Part shown: positions 1 to 8,502 of the stretch, piece by piece
Layout: the number at the start of each line of letters is the position of its first letter
Numbering within the stretch: the stretch's first letter is position 1
Source of the DNA: JAPOUP01 sp026708635
GTDB lineage: Bacteria; Pseudomonadota; Alphaproteobacteria; Rhodobacterales; Rhodobacteraceae
Direction: 5' to 3'
Assembly (NCBI GenBank): GCA_965200115.1
Contig: OZ241336.1
Span: 744,001-808,000 of the forward strand
Length of the DNA stretch: 64,000 nucleotides
Notes under the pieces: model-generated
Database searches by the model: none
What the model saw: only the letters and a program-made list of their open reading frames with translations
What the model was told of the DNA's origin: nothing
Translations under genes and position numbers: made by a program

Positions 1-1239
1 CCAGCTCCCGGACAACCTTGCCTGCCCGGCCGGCCCCGGTGTCGGCCCTGACCTCCGCGAACCGCCGGTCGCGCTCCGCCCCGGCCGGCAGGATCGCCCT
101 CACGGCGTCCGCCGCGTACTCCAGTGCGTGGAACATATCCAGGACGAAGGTTACCTTTCGCCCCCCGAAGATCTCCCCGCACGCGCTCCGTATCCACTCC
201 GCCCCGTCGGAGACGACCACGAGCTCTCCGGCGTCGTGCAGGCCCCGCCGCCGGGCCTCGCGGTCCAGGCGCGCCGCGAACGCGGAGGGCTCCCGGCCTC
301 CGGAGGCCGCCGCCGCGCTGTCGATCAGGCAGCTGAAGCTCTCGCTGCCCCGGTCCTTCAGCGCCGCGCCGGTCTCCGGGTCCCGGCCCCCGGCGGTGTA
401 GATGACCGCCAGCTTGGCCTCGCGTGTCTTGGAGGTCCCGTCAGCCTGCCTGCCGCGGACGCCCTCCGTCTCCTCTTTCCGCATCGGAATCCCGGTCCCG
501 TCTATGGAGAGATACATGCGCGATTCCAGCGGCTTGCCTTCGGCGACCTCCTCGCGCCCGGACCGCCGCGCCGCCTCGCCGAGCGCCAGCGACCAGCGCC
601 GCGGGGAACTTGGGGAGGCGTCCAGTCCGGCGAGATTCGCGACGGTCCGGCGCGCCGCCCCGAGGCCCATGAACGGAACGGTCCCGGCGATGACGCTCGC
701 CATCCCCGGCGTGACGGTGTCCCCCTCCAGCCCCAGCGCCCGGCCCGGCGGGAAGCATCCCCCGCCGCACGACCGGCAGCGGAAGTGCGCGCGCCGCACC
801 TCGACCCGGCCGAGCCTGGTCAGGAAGGACTTCGCCGTCACCGAATGCCGGGCCATCGGCCTGCCGCAGCCCTCGCACTCCGGTGCCGGCAGCGTCCCGT
901 CCAGCCGCCCGGCAGATGCCTGGGCACCGCCGCGCCGCCGCCGAGGGAGCTGTCCCGGAGCGCCCGCTCCACTGCGTCCAGGTCGGGCGCGCCCGACGCC
1001 AGGTCCGCCGCCAGCCCCGGAAGCCGGGGGCCGAACTCCGCCGAGACCGCCTCAAGAAGCGCCTCCGGCGTCCCGTCCCCCGCGACGTCACGGCCGCGCA
1101 CCTCGCCGCCCTCGATCCAGTACCGCGTGTGGCCGCCCTCGTACGGCCGGACCACCGCCGCGCCTTCCTCGCCCAGACCTTCCAGATACTCCACCGCGTC
1201 CGGATGCCTGTGCGCATCGCTGCCTTCTTTCCGCGTCAT
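1..1239 (-). CDS. ISKra4-family transposase, partial, in two frames
   Basis: The DDE transposase of copy 1 reads leftward from an ATG at 1239 (MTRKEGSDAHRHPD). The first frame closes at 838. The rest of the protein continues in the -1 frame from about 906-912 and stays open to the window edge. The first catalytic Asp lies in SIDGTGIPMRKEE and the second in VVSDGAEWIR; the third acidic residue would be outside the window. A zinc-knuckle-like CRSCGGGCFP segment precedes the catalytic domain. The frame change sits at the same place as in copy 2, so it may be a programmed -1 frameshift and not decay. Confidence 0.75.
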
Positions 1240-1361
1240 GGCCCATGCTCCTGCCTTGCCTCTCGGCGCGCCGCCCGCCGGTTCGTCCGGCCCCGGTCCG
1301 GCGCGCCCGCTTCAGAATTTGCGGGCGGAAAACGCGGATGTCAAAAAATTGGGATACACCC
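1..1361 (-). mobile_element. ISKra4-type insertion sequence, copy 1 (cut by window edge)
   Basis: This element encodes a transposase closely related to the complete copy at 2561-4243, but the end that lies to the left is outside the window. Its right tip reads inward from 1361 as GGGTGTATCCCAATTTTTTG, which matches the tip of copy 2 (GGGTATATCCCATATTAGTT) in its first dozen bases and then diverges. Many substitutions separate the two copies, so they are related elements and not a recent duplicate. No target duplication can be checked. Confidence 0.8.
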
Positions 1362-1401
1362 TCAAGGGTCTTGCGGTCGTTTGGATGGAAAGGCCGGAAG
1401 A

Positions 1402-1791
1402 ATGGGTGACCTGTATCAATGGCTTGTTCAAAATGCGCCTGCGATACTTGTCATTCTAGCCGTCATCGGCAGTGTCGCGACACTCGCCGCCTGGTATGGC
1501 GCGGTAAACAGGGATCGGGAAGCATTTAGAAACAATCACGTTTCCCTGGAAAGGAAGATAGACAAAAACCAGTCCTCTCTTGAGGAAAGGATAAAAGAGA
1601 ATCAAAGTTTTATCCGACAGAAGATATCGGAAATTCGCGGTGATATCGGGGAAATCCGTTCCGATATCAGACAGCTTTTTCCGGCTTCCGGGCAAAACAC
1701 CGTCACCGCCAACTGGCCGCGAAAGCGGCCTTCGTTCAAAAGTCCAATTCAGCTAACCGACTTCGGGAAAAAAGATTTCCGAAAACGCTAA
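1402..1791 (+). CDS. Small membrane-anchored coiled-coil protein
   Basis: This 129-residue protein has an N-terminal membrane helix (about residues 10-33, rich in Ala, Val, Ile and Leu) followed by a charged helical stretch (about 40-90). That stretch repeats a K/R-I-x-E/D-N-Q pattern (KIDKNQSSLEERIKENQS), typical of a coiled coil. The tail is basic. The start is the ATG at 1402, just after a GGAAG ribosome-binding sequence. No enzymatic motif is visible and I do not recognise a named family. It lies just outside the tip of the first insertion sequence. Base composition is more AT-rich than the neighbours, which suggests acquired DNA. Confidence 0.65.
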   Translation: MGDLYQWLVQNAPAILVILAVIGSVATLAAWYGAVNRDREAFRNNHVSLERKIDKNQSSLEERIKENQSFIRQKISEIRGDIGEIRSDIRQLFPASGQNTVTANWPRKRPSFKSPIQLTDFGKKDFRKR

Positions 1792-1864
1792 CGTCGGGAA
1801 CTGGGCCGCCTTAAATGCGGATAGGGTTGTTGAGGGAATTGAGCCGCAACCGGAAGAATTCGAA

Positions 1865-2056
1865 GTGTTCGAACAGTGCGTCTCCCATGTCACGAAGTGC
1901 ATGGAAGACAATCCGGGGTTTCATAGAAACATCCGAAGAATAGCCTATGAAAATGGAACGAATGTTGTACAGGTTCAAAAAGTCTATGAGGTTGAACTGA
2001 GAGACCGTGTTCTTGGCCTGATAGGGGTTGGAGCTAAAGGGAGAGCCAACCCGTAG
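1865..2056 (+). CDS. Small hypothetical protein
   Basis: This 63-residue reading frame begins with GTG at 1865 (VFEQCVSHVTKCMEDNP) and ends in GAKGRANP. The frame is open further upstream, to about 1757, where it would add an acidic stretch ending PQPEEFE, but no good start codon is visible there. The composition is balanced (not the Arg/Pro/Ala-rich shadow type), which favours a real gene. It may be the truncated C-terminus of a longer protein. Function unknown. Confidence 0.35.
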   Translation: MFEQCVSHVTKCMEDNPGFHRNIRRIAYENGTNVVQVQKVYEVELRDRVLGLIGVGAKGRANP

Positions 2057-2173
2057 GTGTGGCCGCCCGGGGCCATCCGCGCCCGCGCCCGGAACCATCG
2101 CGGGCCGGATGACGCCACCGCGGCCGGCGACAGCGCGGCGGGGGAAAGGGGCGGTCCGGAGCGCGGCCGACGG

Positions 2174-2509
2174 TCAGTGCGGGGCCGTCAGGAAACCGAA
2201 GGCGGTGAGGCCGATCCCGAGCGCAGCGATCAGGATGGCCGTCTGCCACCATCGCGCGGTCGCGTCACGCTCCGAGCGGGCCGCGTCACGCTCCGAACGG
2301 GCCGTGTCACGCTCCGAGCGGGCCGTGTCACGCTCCGCGCGGGCCGCGTCACGCTGGGCCATGTCGGCCCGCATCTCGTTCAGCGTTGAGTTCACGTTGG
2401 CCCGCATCTCGTTCAGCGTTGAGTTCACGTTGGCCTGCATGATTTCGAAGTCCTTCTTCAGGAGGTCAAACCGTTTCGCGAGTTCTCGATTGTCCGGCGG
2501 GTCGTCCAT
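2174..2509 (-). CDS. Coiled-coil protein with C-terminal membrane helix and internal repeats
   Basis: This 111-residue protein starts MDDPPDNRELAKRFDLLKKD and ends in a membrane helix (WWQTAILIAALGIGLTAFGF). Between them are two exact 11-residue repeats (NVNSTLNEMRA, from 33-bp DNA repeats at 2368-2400 and 2401-2433). Four 7-residue units of the ERDTARS type follow, from 21-bp DNA repeats at about 2256-2360. The heptads should form a continuous coiled coil projecting from the membrane. Repeat number probably varies between strains. The layout resembles the paired genes at 39.0-39.7 kb and DUF1640-like proteins. Function unknown. Confidence 0.6.
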   Translation of the reverse strand: MDDPPDNRELAKRFDLLKKDFEIMQANVNSTLNEMRANVNSTLNEMRADMAQRDAARAERDTARSERDTARSERDAARSERDATARWWQTAILIAALGIGLTAFGFLTAPH

Positions 2510-2560
2510 GATCCGAACCTAGGCGCTCCCGCCGCCCCGGTCAAGCCCGCCCGCCCGCAT

Positions 2561-4243
2561 GGGTGTAGCCCAGATTAGTTGCTCATGCGGCCATGGCCTG
2601 ATTCGCACGCCACTCCAGGAAGTCGGGCAGCCTGAGGTTCAGGACGCAGCCCTTCAGGGCGAGCATGGCGTTGGCGCCCCTCCGGGACCAGCGCGTGCCG
2701 GGGCGCTTGAGCGGCGGCCCGAACGCGCGGCATCCGGCCTCCACGACCCCGCTTCCGACCTGGATGCCCCGTTCCCGGTATTCGTCGTAGCGCATTCGCC
2801 CGATGTTTTTCCGGAAATACCGGCAGCACGCGGCGACCTCCCCGTGCCTGGCGCTGAACGGCTCAAGCTCCCGGACCACCTTGCCTGCCCGGCCGGCCCC
2901 GGTGTCGGCCCTGACCTCCGCGAACCGCCGGTCGCGCTCCGCCCCGGCCGGGTGGATCGCCCTCACGGCGTCCGCCGCGTACTCCAGGCAGTGGAAGAGG
3001 CCGGGCACGAAGGTCACCTTTCGCCCCCCGAAGATCTCCCCGCAGGCGTTCCGTATCCACTCCGCCCCGTCGGAGACGACCACGGGCCCGTCCGCGTCGT
3101 GCAGGCCCCGCCGCCGCGCCTCGCGGTCCAGGCGCGCGGCGAAGTCCGGGGGCTCCCGGCCTCCGGAGGCCGCCGCCGCGCTGTCGATCAGGCAGGAGAC
3201 GGACTCGCTGCCGCGGTCCTTCAGCGCGGCGCCGGTCTCCGGGTCCCGGCCCCCGGCGGTGTAGATGACCGCGAGCTTCGCTTCGCGGGATTTCGAGGTA
3301 CCGTCAGCCTGCCTGCCCGCGACGCCCGCGACCTCCTCTTTCCGCATCGGGATGCCGGTGCCGTCTATGGAGAGATACATGCGCGGTTCCAGCGGCCTGC
3401 CGTCCAGCACCTCCTCGCGCCCGGCGCGCCGCGCATCCTCGCCGAGCGCCAGCGCCCGGCGCCGCAGCGAGGACGGCGAGGCCCTCACCCCGGCGAGGTT
3501 CGCCACGTGCCGGCCGGCCGCCTCGAAGCTCATGAGCGGCGCCGTCTCCGCCATGACGCTCTCCATCCCCAGCGTGACCGTCCCGCCCTCCAGGCCCAGC
3601 GCCCGGTCCAGCGGGAAGCATCCCCCGCCGCACGACCGGCAGCGGAAATACGAACGCTTCACCTCGACGCGGCCGAGCCTCGTGAGCCAGGCCTTCCTCC
3701 TGCCCGTCCCGTGCCGGGCCATCGGCCCGCCGCAGGCCCCGCACTCCGGGGCCGGCAGCGTCGCGTCCAGCCGCCCGGCAGATGCTTCAGGGCCGCCGCG
3801 CCGCCGCCCAGCGAGGCGTCCCGGAGGGCCCGCCCGCCGGCGTCCAGGTCGGGCGCGCCCGACGCCAGGTCCGCCGCCAGCCGCGGAAGCAGCGGCCCGA
3901 ACTCCGCCGGGACCGCCTCCAGCAGCGCCTCCGGCGCGCCGTCCCCCACGACGTCGCGGCCGCGCACCTCGCCGCCCTCGACCCGGTACCGGGTGAACCC
4001 GCCGTCATGCGCGCGCGCCAGCGGCGGATGCACCCTCGCCTCGTCCTCAGTCAGTCCCTCAAGATACGCGACCGCGTCCGGATGCCGGTGCGCCCGGTTC
4101 CCTTCGTCCCGCGTCATGGCCCATGCTCCTGCCTTGCCTCTCAACGCGCACCGCCCGCCGGTTCGTCCGGCAGTCACCCGGTGCGCGGCAGGGCAAGCGT
4201 AGCGGAAGCGAAGCGCAGCCGCCAACTAATATGGGATATACCC
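2561..4243 (-). mobile_element. Complete ISKra4-type insertion sequence, copy 2
   Basis: The element is 1683 bp. Imperfect terminal inverted repeats are GGGTGTAGCCCAGATTAGTT reading inward from 2561 and GGGTATATCCCATATTAGTT reading inward from 4243. It is flanked by identical 9-bp direct repeats CGCCCGCAT at 2552-2560 and 4244-4252, the expected target duplication, so insertion was fairly recent. One transposase in two overlapping frames fills it. It borders the porin/lipoprotein island on the left. Confidence 0.9.
2583..4117 (-). CDS. ISKra4-family transposase (probable -1 frameshift product)
   Basis: The first frame runs from the ATG at 4117 (MTRDEGNRAHRHPD) and stops at 3659. The catalytic part is in the -1 frame, which stops at 2583 and could also start alone at 3722 (MARHGTGRRK). 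Fused, they give about 511 residues. Visible parts are a CRSCGGGCFP metal-binding segment, catalytic Asp in SIDGTGIPMRKEE, Asp in VVSDGAEWIRN, and Glu in VGSGVVEAGCRAFGPPLK followed by a conserved RW. All three acidic positions are present, so the enzyme could be active if the frame shift at about 3774-3778 is made. Some ISKra4 subgroups are known to use two frames. Confidence 0.85.
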
Positions 4244-4470
4244 CGCCCGCATGATCCGGGTGGGAGCCAGCCTGCCGGCGGGCCGGACGGGTGCCGATGG
4301 CCGTCCGTTCCGGGTTCCGGTTTTCCGCACTTCCCCATGGCCCATGCCGGAGCCATATCCGCCGGTCCGGAACTTAAGGTTCGCTGAAAAGCCCTGACGT
4401 TTCCCCGGCGCGTGACCGGTTTCCCCTTGGGACGCGGCCCGGTCACGGTCCACCCTTGGTAAATCTCACG

Positions 4471-4558
4471 CACCTGACGGCGATTCCCGCGACACCTGAC
4501 GGGGAATCCTGCGCACTTGACGGGTGAGGTCGTATCGGCCCCCATCTGACGCGCGCCG
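4471..4558 (+). repeat. Degenerate tandem repeats, CACCTGACGG type
   Basis: Four related units lie in the gene-free stretch 4253-4761. They are CACCTGACGGCGATTCC at 4471, CACCTGACGGGGAATCC at 4493, CACTTGACGGGTGAGG at 4514 and CATCTGACGCGCGCCG at 4543, spaced 21-29 bp. They could be protein-binding iterons or the multiple terminal repeats of a decayed IS21-type element. Nothing else recognisable is in this stretch. Confidence 0.45.
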
Positions 4559-4761
4559 ACCCCCAATTCCATGAAAGCCCGGTCTTCAGCCTCACGGGAT
4601 TCGTTCCGCCGGCCGATGGGGCGCGCGGTTTCGGGACCCGGTTCCACCAACGCAGGCGCGAACACCCCGCTCGGGAAATCGAACGGTGCGGCGGGTTCGC
4701 TACCGCTTCCGTCCGCCCCCGAAGGCGGCGGTCGGGCGGACCCGGCGGCTCCCGCGCGGGT

Positions 4762-4919
4762 GGGGACTGTCCATGTGACTGATACATAACGTTTTTCCCG
4801 AAAGCGCGTAATCGCGGATTATGACCCGTCCCGCCCGCGCCCGGAGACCGATTCGCGGAGCGGTGGCGAGGTGCCACGGCCCGCGGGGGAGGTCCCAACG
4901 CAACAGTAGGAGAAACGTT
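4762..4919 (+). promoter_or_regulatory. Conserved porin leader, copy A
   Basis: Nearly the same sequence precedes all four porin genes in this window. It contains TACATAACGTTTTTCCCG, then a perfect dyad TAATC-GCG-GATTA at 4809-4821, a GC-rich stem-forming middle, and the invariant end CCAACGCAACAGTAGGAGAA, which supplies the AGGAG ribosome-binding site. Conservation through non-coding DNA suggests a shared promoter with a structured 5' leader. The exact promoter hexamers are not clear by eye. Confidence 0.75.
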
Positions 4920-5897
4920 ATGAAGAGACTACTTCTTGCCAGTTCCGCGCTCTGCCTGGGCGCGGGAATGGCGGCGGCGCAGGACATGGAGATGTCCATG
5001 TCGTCCGTCACGGTCGGCGGCGACGGGCGCATGGGCGTCGTGTTCGACGACGACGAGAACGCGAAATTCAGCAGCCGGGTGCGGGTCAGCTTCGCGCTGG
5101 CGGCGACGCTTGACGGCGGCATGACCGCCGGCGGCTCGATACGGGCCGACAACGCCCCGGGCGGCGCTGCCGGCACCGGGGGAAGCATCTTCCTTGAGGG
5201 ACCGTTCGGCAAGCTGGCGATGGGCGACGTGGATCCGGGGGCGAAGGCCGCGCTCGGCAACGTGGACGCGGTCGGCTACAGCCTTCTGGACGAGCACAAC
5301 AACCTCACCTACATCCGCGGCGGCGACCCGGACCCGACGCTGCTTTACACGCTGCCCAAGATGGGACCGGTGCAGGCGTACGCCTCCGTCAGCCAGGAGG
5401 CCATGGCCGACGGCGTGGAGACGGCCTACTCGCTGGACGAGACGGGAAAGCCCGTGCAGGCGGCCAAGACGAGGAACGAGGTCTCGTTCGACACGTTCTC
5501 GATCGGCGCGAAGGCCGACCTCTCGTTCGGCGACGTCGGCACCGCGTGGCTCGGCGCGGGCTTCGAGGGCGCGCCCGGCGACGGCGACGGCCACCTGATG
5601 GTCGGCGCGGGCGCGAGCGCCTCCGGCTTCACCGGCAAGCTGCTGGTCGGAACGCGGGACGACAACAACCAGTACGCGGTCTCCGCGGGCTATTCCGCCG
5701 GGGTGATCGGCGCGACGGTCTTCTACGCCGACGACACGGAGATGGACGCCAAGGACAGCGCGGAGGCGCTCGGCGTCGGCCTTGAGTGGTCGATCGGCGG
5801 CGGCGCGGCGATCAAGGGCGGCGTCGTGAACAACATAGGCCAGAACGGGGCAGACGACACGCGCAAGGCCGACCTTGGCGTGACGTTCAGCTTCTGA
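4920..5897 (+). CDS. Outer-membrane porin 1
   Basis: This 325-residue protein has a Sec signal peptide (MKRLLLASSALCLGAGMAAAQ, cleavage after AxAQ-like site) and alternating beta strands rich in Gly, Asp and Ala. It ends in a C-terminal Phe (LGVTFSF), the outer-membrane barrel sorting signal. Length and features fit the small Gram-negative porin family of alphaproteobacteria (Rhodobacter type). The GPFGKLAMGDVDPGAKAALG segment and LLYTLPKMGPVQAYAS are shared with porin 2, so these two are the closest pair. The start follows AGGAGAAACGTT. The lipoprotein gene lip1 begins 19 bp after its stop, so the two are probably co-transcribed. Confidence 0.88.
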   Translation: MKRLLLASSALCLGAGMAAAQDMEMSMSSVTVGGDGRMGVVFDDDENAKFSSRVRVSFALAATLDGGMTAGGSIRADNAPGGAAGTGGSIFLEGPFGKLAMGDVDPGAKAALGNVDAVGYSLLDEHNNLTYIRGGDPDPTLLYTLPKMGPVQAYASVSQEAMADGVETAYSLDETGKPVQAAKTRNEVSFDTFSIGAKADLSFGDVGTAWLGAGFEGAPGDGDGHLMVGAGASASGFTGKLLVGTRDDNNQYAVSAGYSAGVIGATVFYADDTEMDAKDSAEALGVGLEWSIGGGAAIKGGVVNNIGQNGADDTRKADLGVTFSF

Positions 5898-5916
5898 GCA
5901 ATTCAGGAAAGGAAAC

Positions 5917-7239
5917 ATGACGATGGAAAACAGACTTATACCCATCGCGCTGCTGGCGGGGGCGCTCGCGCTCGCGGGCTGCGGAGGCGGTGACGATTCC
6001 ATGGAAGAGATGGAAGTGGATCCCCCGGTCGTTGAACCGGAACCCGAACCGGAGCCTGAACCGGAACCGGAACCCGAGCCTGAGCCTGAACCGGAAGTGA
6101 AAACTACGGACCTGCTTCCCAACGACGGAGTTCTGAGCGGTGGTCTAAGCGGAGCGACCTTCACGGTTCCGAACGGAGGATATCTAAGGATCTCAGGCGT
6201 CTGGTATTCATGCACGGGTGGGGAGGCCTGCGTCGCATCCGTTCCCGCTGGCACGATCGTTAACAGAGTCTCCTATACCGGCGGAACGCTGGAAGTCTCT
6301 GCCACAGATCCCAGGCCAACGGACTCAAGTGCTGGAACCACGCCGCGGTCTGCCGAGTCAACAGACCCGTTGAGCAACGACGTTCTGGTCAAGGCGATAA
6401 GAGGCACTGGTAGGGTCGCCGCCGACAATACTGTTTGGAATTCAGGCACGGGTGCGGGAACCCGGATCACCGCAGATGGTTCGATGGTGGTTTTCACGCC
6501 CTTGGGAGGCGACAGAATCCATCTTCGGCTTGCCGCGAGCGGCGGAAGCAACGCCGCGTATTACGGGTATTGGGCGAAAAGCGGATCGGACATCACAGGC
6601 ACTTCGCCCGCCGCCAGCTTGGCTGGAAGTACCGACCGCTCTGTCAGCGACGCCGGAACCGTTTACGGCGGCGCGACGCCCTATGGAAAGAAGCCCGAAA
6701 CTCGGCTCGGAACCGCTACGTATGACGGCACCGGAAATGTGCTGCTATACTTCAGCACCGACGACTCGGACCATGACAACTGGAGACCTGGAGCGAGTCA
6801 AGCGGATCTCAATTTGACCGCCAATTTCACCAGCGGCAATGTCGGCGGAACGATCGATATCGATGATGAGCTCACCGGAATCACGAACCCAACGGGTTCC
6901 GGTGGCCAAATCGGCGCTGACAACGACATCCGTCTCGGGTCAACCCCGATAGGAATGGAAGGAACGTTCTCCGGAACGGATGTTACATTCGTCAATTCAA
7001 ACGTCGACAGGGAGAACGGACGCTGGGAAGGCGGCTTCTTTGGCCAAACGACGCGAGTTGCCAATAACGTGCAAATGCACAACCATCCCGACAATGTCGC
7101 GGGCGAGTTCACAATCTCCAGACCGGAGATTCGCGCCAACACCCCTGACAGAACGTTGCTGCAGAACGAACTGCATATACGCGGGGCGTTCACGGGAGGG
7201 GCATGCATGACTGGCACTCCAGCGGCAGCCTGCCCCTGA
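5917..7239 (+). CDS. TbpB-like surface lipoprotein 1
   Basis: The 440-residue precursor has a signal peptide with lipobox (LALAGC) and a Cys-Gly-Gly-Gly start. A flexible linker follows with about ten Glu-Pro dipeptides (residues about 41-60), encoded by a tandem 6/12-bp DNA repeat at about 6032-6100. The C-terminal half carries the beta-barrel pattern of transferrin-binding-protein-B-like lipoproteins: ADLNLTANFTSGNVGGTI, GRWEGGFFG, VAGEFTIS and final IRGAFTGG. The Glu-Pro linker should hold the domain away from the membrane. Family members bind host or environmental ligands at the cell surface; the ligand here is unknown. The tail has an extra Cys pair (GGACMTGTPAAACP). Confidence 0.8.
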   Translation: MTMENRLIPIALLAGALALAGCGGGDDSMEEMEVDPPVVEPEPEPEPEPEPEPEPEPEPEVKTTDLLPNDGVLSGGLSGATFTVPNGGYLRISGVWYSCTGGEACVASVPAGTIVNRVSYTGGTLEVSATDPRPTDSSAGTTPRSAESTDPLSNDVLVKAIRGTGRVAADNTVWNSGTGAGTRITADGSMVVFTPLGGDRIHLRLAASGGSNAAYYGYWAKSGSDITGTSPAASLAGSTDRSVSDAGTVYGGATPYGKKPETRLGTATYDGTGNVLLYFSTDDSDHDNWRPGASQADLNLTANFTSGNVGGTIDIDDELTGITNPTGSGGQIGADNDIRLGSTPIGMEGTFSGTDVTFVNSNVDRENGRWEGGFFGQTTRVANNVQMHNHPDNVAGEFTISRPEIRANTPDRTLLQNELHIRGAFTGGACMTGTPAAACP

Positions 7240-7265
7240 TTCTCATGACCTAACCCAAGCCACGA

Positions 7266-7291
7266 CCCCCGGCGGCGCGTTTCGCCGGGGG
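7266..7291 (+). terminator. Stem-loop terminator after lip1
   Basis: CCCCCGGCG at 7266-7274 pairs perfectly with CGCCGGGGG at 7283-7291 around an 8-nt loop. A near-identical stem-loop follows lip5 at 18126-18150, so the terminator was copied along with the unit. There is no long U-tract. Confidence 0.7.
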
Positions 7292-7394
7292 TAACTCCAA
7301 AGGGGCGAGAGCGATGCCCGCCCGGCGGCCATGGGTCCGGCGCGGCGGCACGCTCCGCCCGCAACCCTTTTCCAGAGAACATGAAGGTGGAACG

Positions 7395-8414
7395 ATGAAA
7401 GCGAATAATCCAGCGAAACGCATGGGAACGGCCATGGCCGCGCTCGCGGCAACCGCTGCGCTCACCGCCTGCGGCGGCGGCGGGGGCGGAACCCCGCCCG
7501 ACCCGCAGCACTTCCAGGGCAAGAATGATAGCTTGGTGAACCGGATTTCGGGCGCGGCGACCTCTGAGGAGGCCATCGCCCTCACCGCGATGACCGTCGG
7601 GGTGGACTACGCCGACGGGGGAGCGACACTGGCGGACCCGGAGGAGATCAGCGTGAGGATATTCCGCACCGCCCCGGACGCGGTGCCGACCGTCGAGCTG
7701 ACGCGGGGCGACGACGTCAGGACGTTCGGCCCCGCCCACGCCTCCGGGAGGGACAACTACCGCGTTCCCCCGTCGGGCGAGGGCGCTCAGGACAGAAGTA
7801 ACCTGTGGACGTGGGCGGGTTATCCAATCGACCACGCTAACGGATGGTACGTCAGCAGCGACGGAGAGCGCAAATCGCAGAGACGGAAGCACCTCATTCC
7901 CATCGGCTTCTACCAGGACACCGAAACCGTTGACGTCGAGCGCCGCGCCGTCATCGGCCTGCGGACCCCGCCCGGCGGCATGCCGACGCACGACGTCACC
8001 GCGTCCTACGTGGGGGAGGTCCGGGTTGACACGTGGGCGGTCGGGGACGGCGGGGATCAACGCCGGTGGGACAGCGAGATTCTCCTTGAGGCCGACTTCG
8101 CCGGCGGCACGGTTTCCGGCACCCTGGACAGGTGGGAGCTACAGGATTTCGAACTGGAGGACGGCACTGTGGTCGACCTGCTGTATGAAGGCACCGCCTA
8201 CCTGGTTCCGGAAACCCCGATCACCGGCAACGGCTTCAGCGGAAGTCTGGTCGCGGCCCCGGGCTGCGAGGACTGCTTCGAACTCACGTCCTCCGCCATT
8301 GAGGGCGGCTTCTACGGCCCCTACGCGGAGGAGGCCGGGGGAACGCTACAGGGCGGGTTCACCCTCGACGGCTCCGACCACGTCATGAACGGAATCTTCT
8401 ACGCGAACCGCTGA
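7395..8414 (+). CDS. TbpB-like surface lipoprotein 2
   Basis: This 339-residue precursor starts at the ATG at 7395, preceded by GAAGGTGG. Its lipoprotein signal (MGTAMAALAATAALTACGGGG) gives a mature N-terminus with a run of Gly. The C-terminal region has the family's most recognisable pattern: LEADFAGGTVSGTLD, then EGGFYGPYAEEAGGTLQGGF, and a final aromatic strand MNGIFYANR. This is the best-preserved example of the TbpB-like barrel in the island. It is downstream of lip1 behind a terminator and may need its own promoter in the 7292-7394 gap. Ligand unknown. Confidence 0.82.
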   Translation: MKANNPAKRMGTAMAALAATAALTACGGGGGGTPPDPQHFQGKNDSLVNRISGAATSEEAIALTAMTVGVDYADGGATLADPEEISVRIFRTAPDAVPTVELTRGDDVRTFGPAHASGRDNYRVPPSGEGAQDRSNLWTWAGYPIDHANGWYVSSDGERKSQRRKHLIPIGFYQDTETVDVERRAVIGLRTPPGGMPTHDVTASYVGEVRVDTWAVGDGGDQRRWDSEILLEADFAGGTVSGTLDRWELQDFELEDGTVVDLLYEGTAYLVPETPITGNGFSGSLVAAPGCEDCFELTSSAIEGGFYGPYAEEAGGTLQGGFTLDGSDHVMNGIFYANR

Positions 8415-8444
8415 CGGACCTTCGTTCCTGACGGACACGGAAAA

Positions 8445-8469
8445 CCCCGGCGACTTCCCGTCGCCGGGG
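8445..8469 (+). terminator. Terminator between convergent units
   Basis: A perfect 10-bp stem (CCCCGGCGAC at 8445-8454 with GTCGCCGGGG at 8460-8469) has a 5-nt loop. It is followed by CTTTC on the plus side and preceded by AAAA, so it can stop transcription from both directions. It separates lip2 from the broken lip3. Confidence 0.8.
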
Positions 8470-8502
8470 CTTTCAAGTGCCCAGGCCACGATCTCCGGTC
8501 GA

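Noticed and set aside
1811..2098. 95-residue minus-strand frame opposite the small protein at 1865-2056
   Set aside because: No ribosome-binding site and a mixed composition; the plus-strand frame is slightly better, though neither is secure.
2256..2433. Short regular repeats considered as a CRISPR array
   Set aside because: Units of 21 and 33 bp are contiguous without spacers and lie in frame in a coiled-coil gene.
2559..4202. 547-residue plus-strand frame across the ISKra4 copy
   Set aside because: Complement of the transposase; composition is Pro/Arg/Ala-rich and the minus strand has all DDE motifs.
4929..6254. 441-residue reading frame on the minus strand opposite porin 1 and lip1
   Set aside because: Its His/Arg/Val-rich low-complexity composition is a shadow of the porin codons; the plus strand has a signal peptide, barrel strands and terminal Phe.
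6435..6817. Two overlapping plus-strand frames inside lip1
   Set aside because: Alternative frames of a real gene; no start signal or family match.
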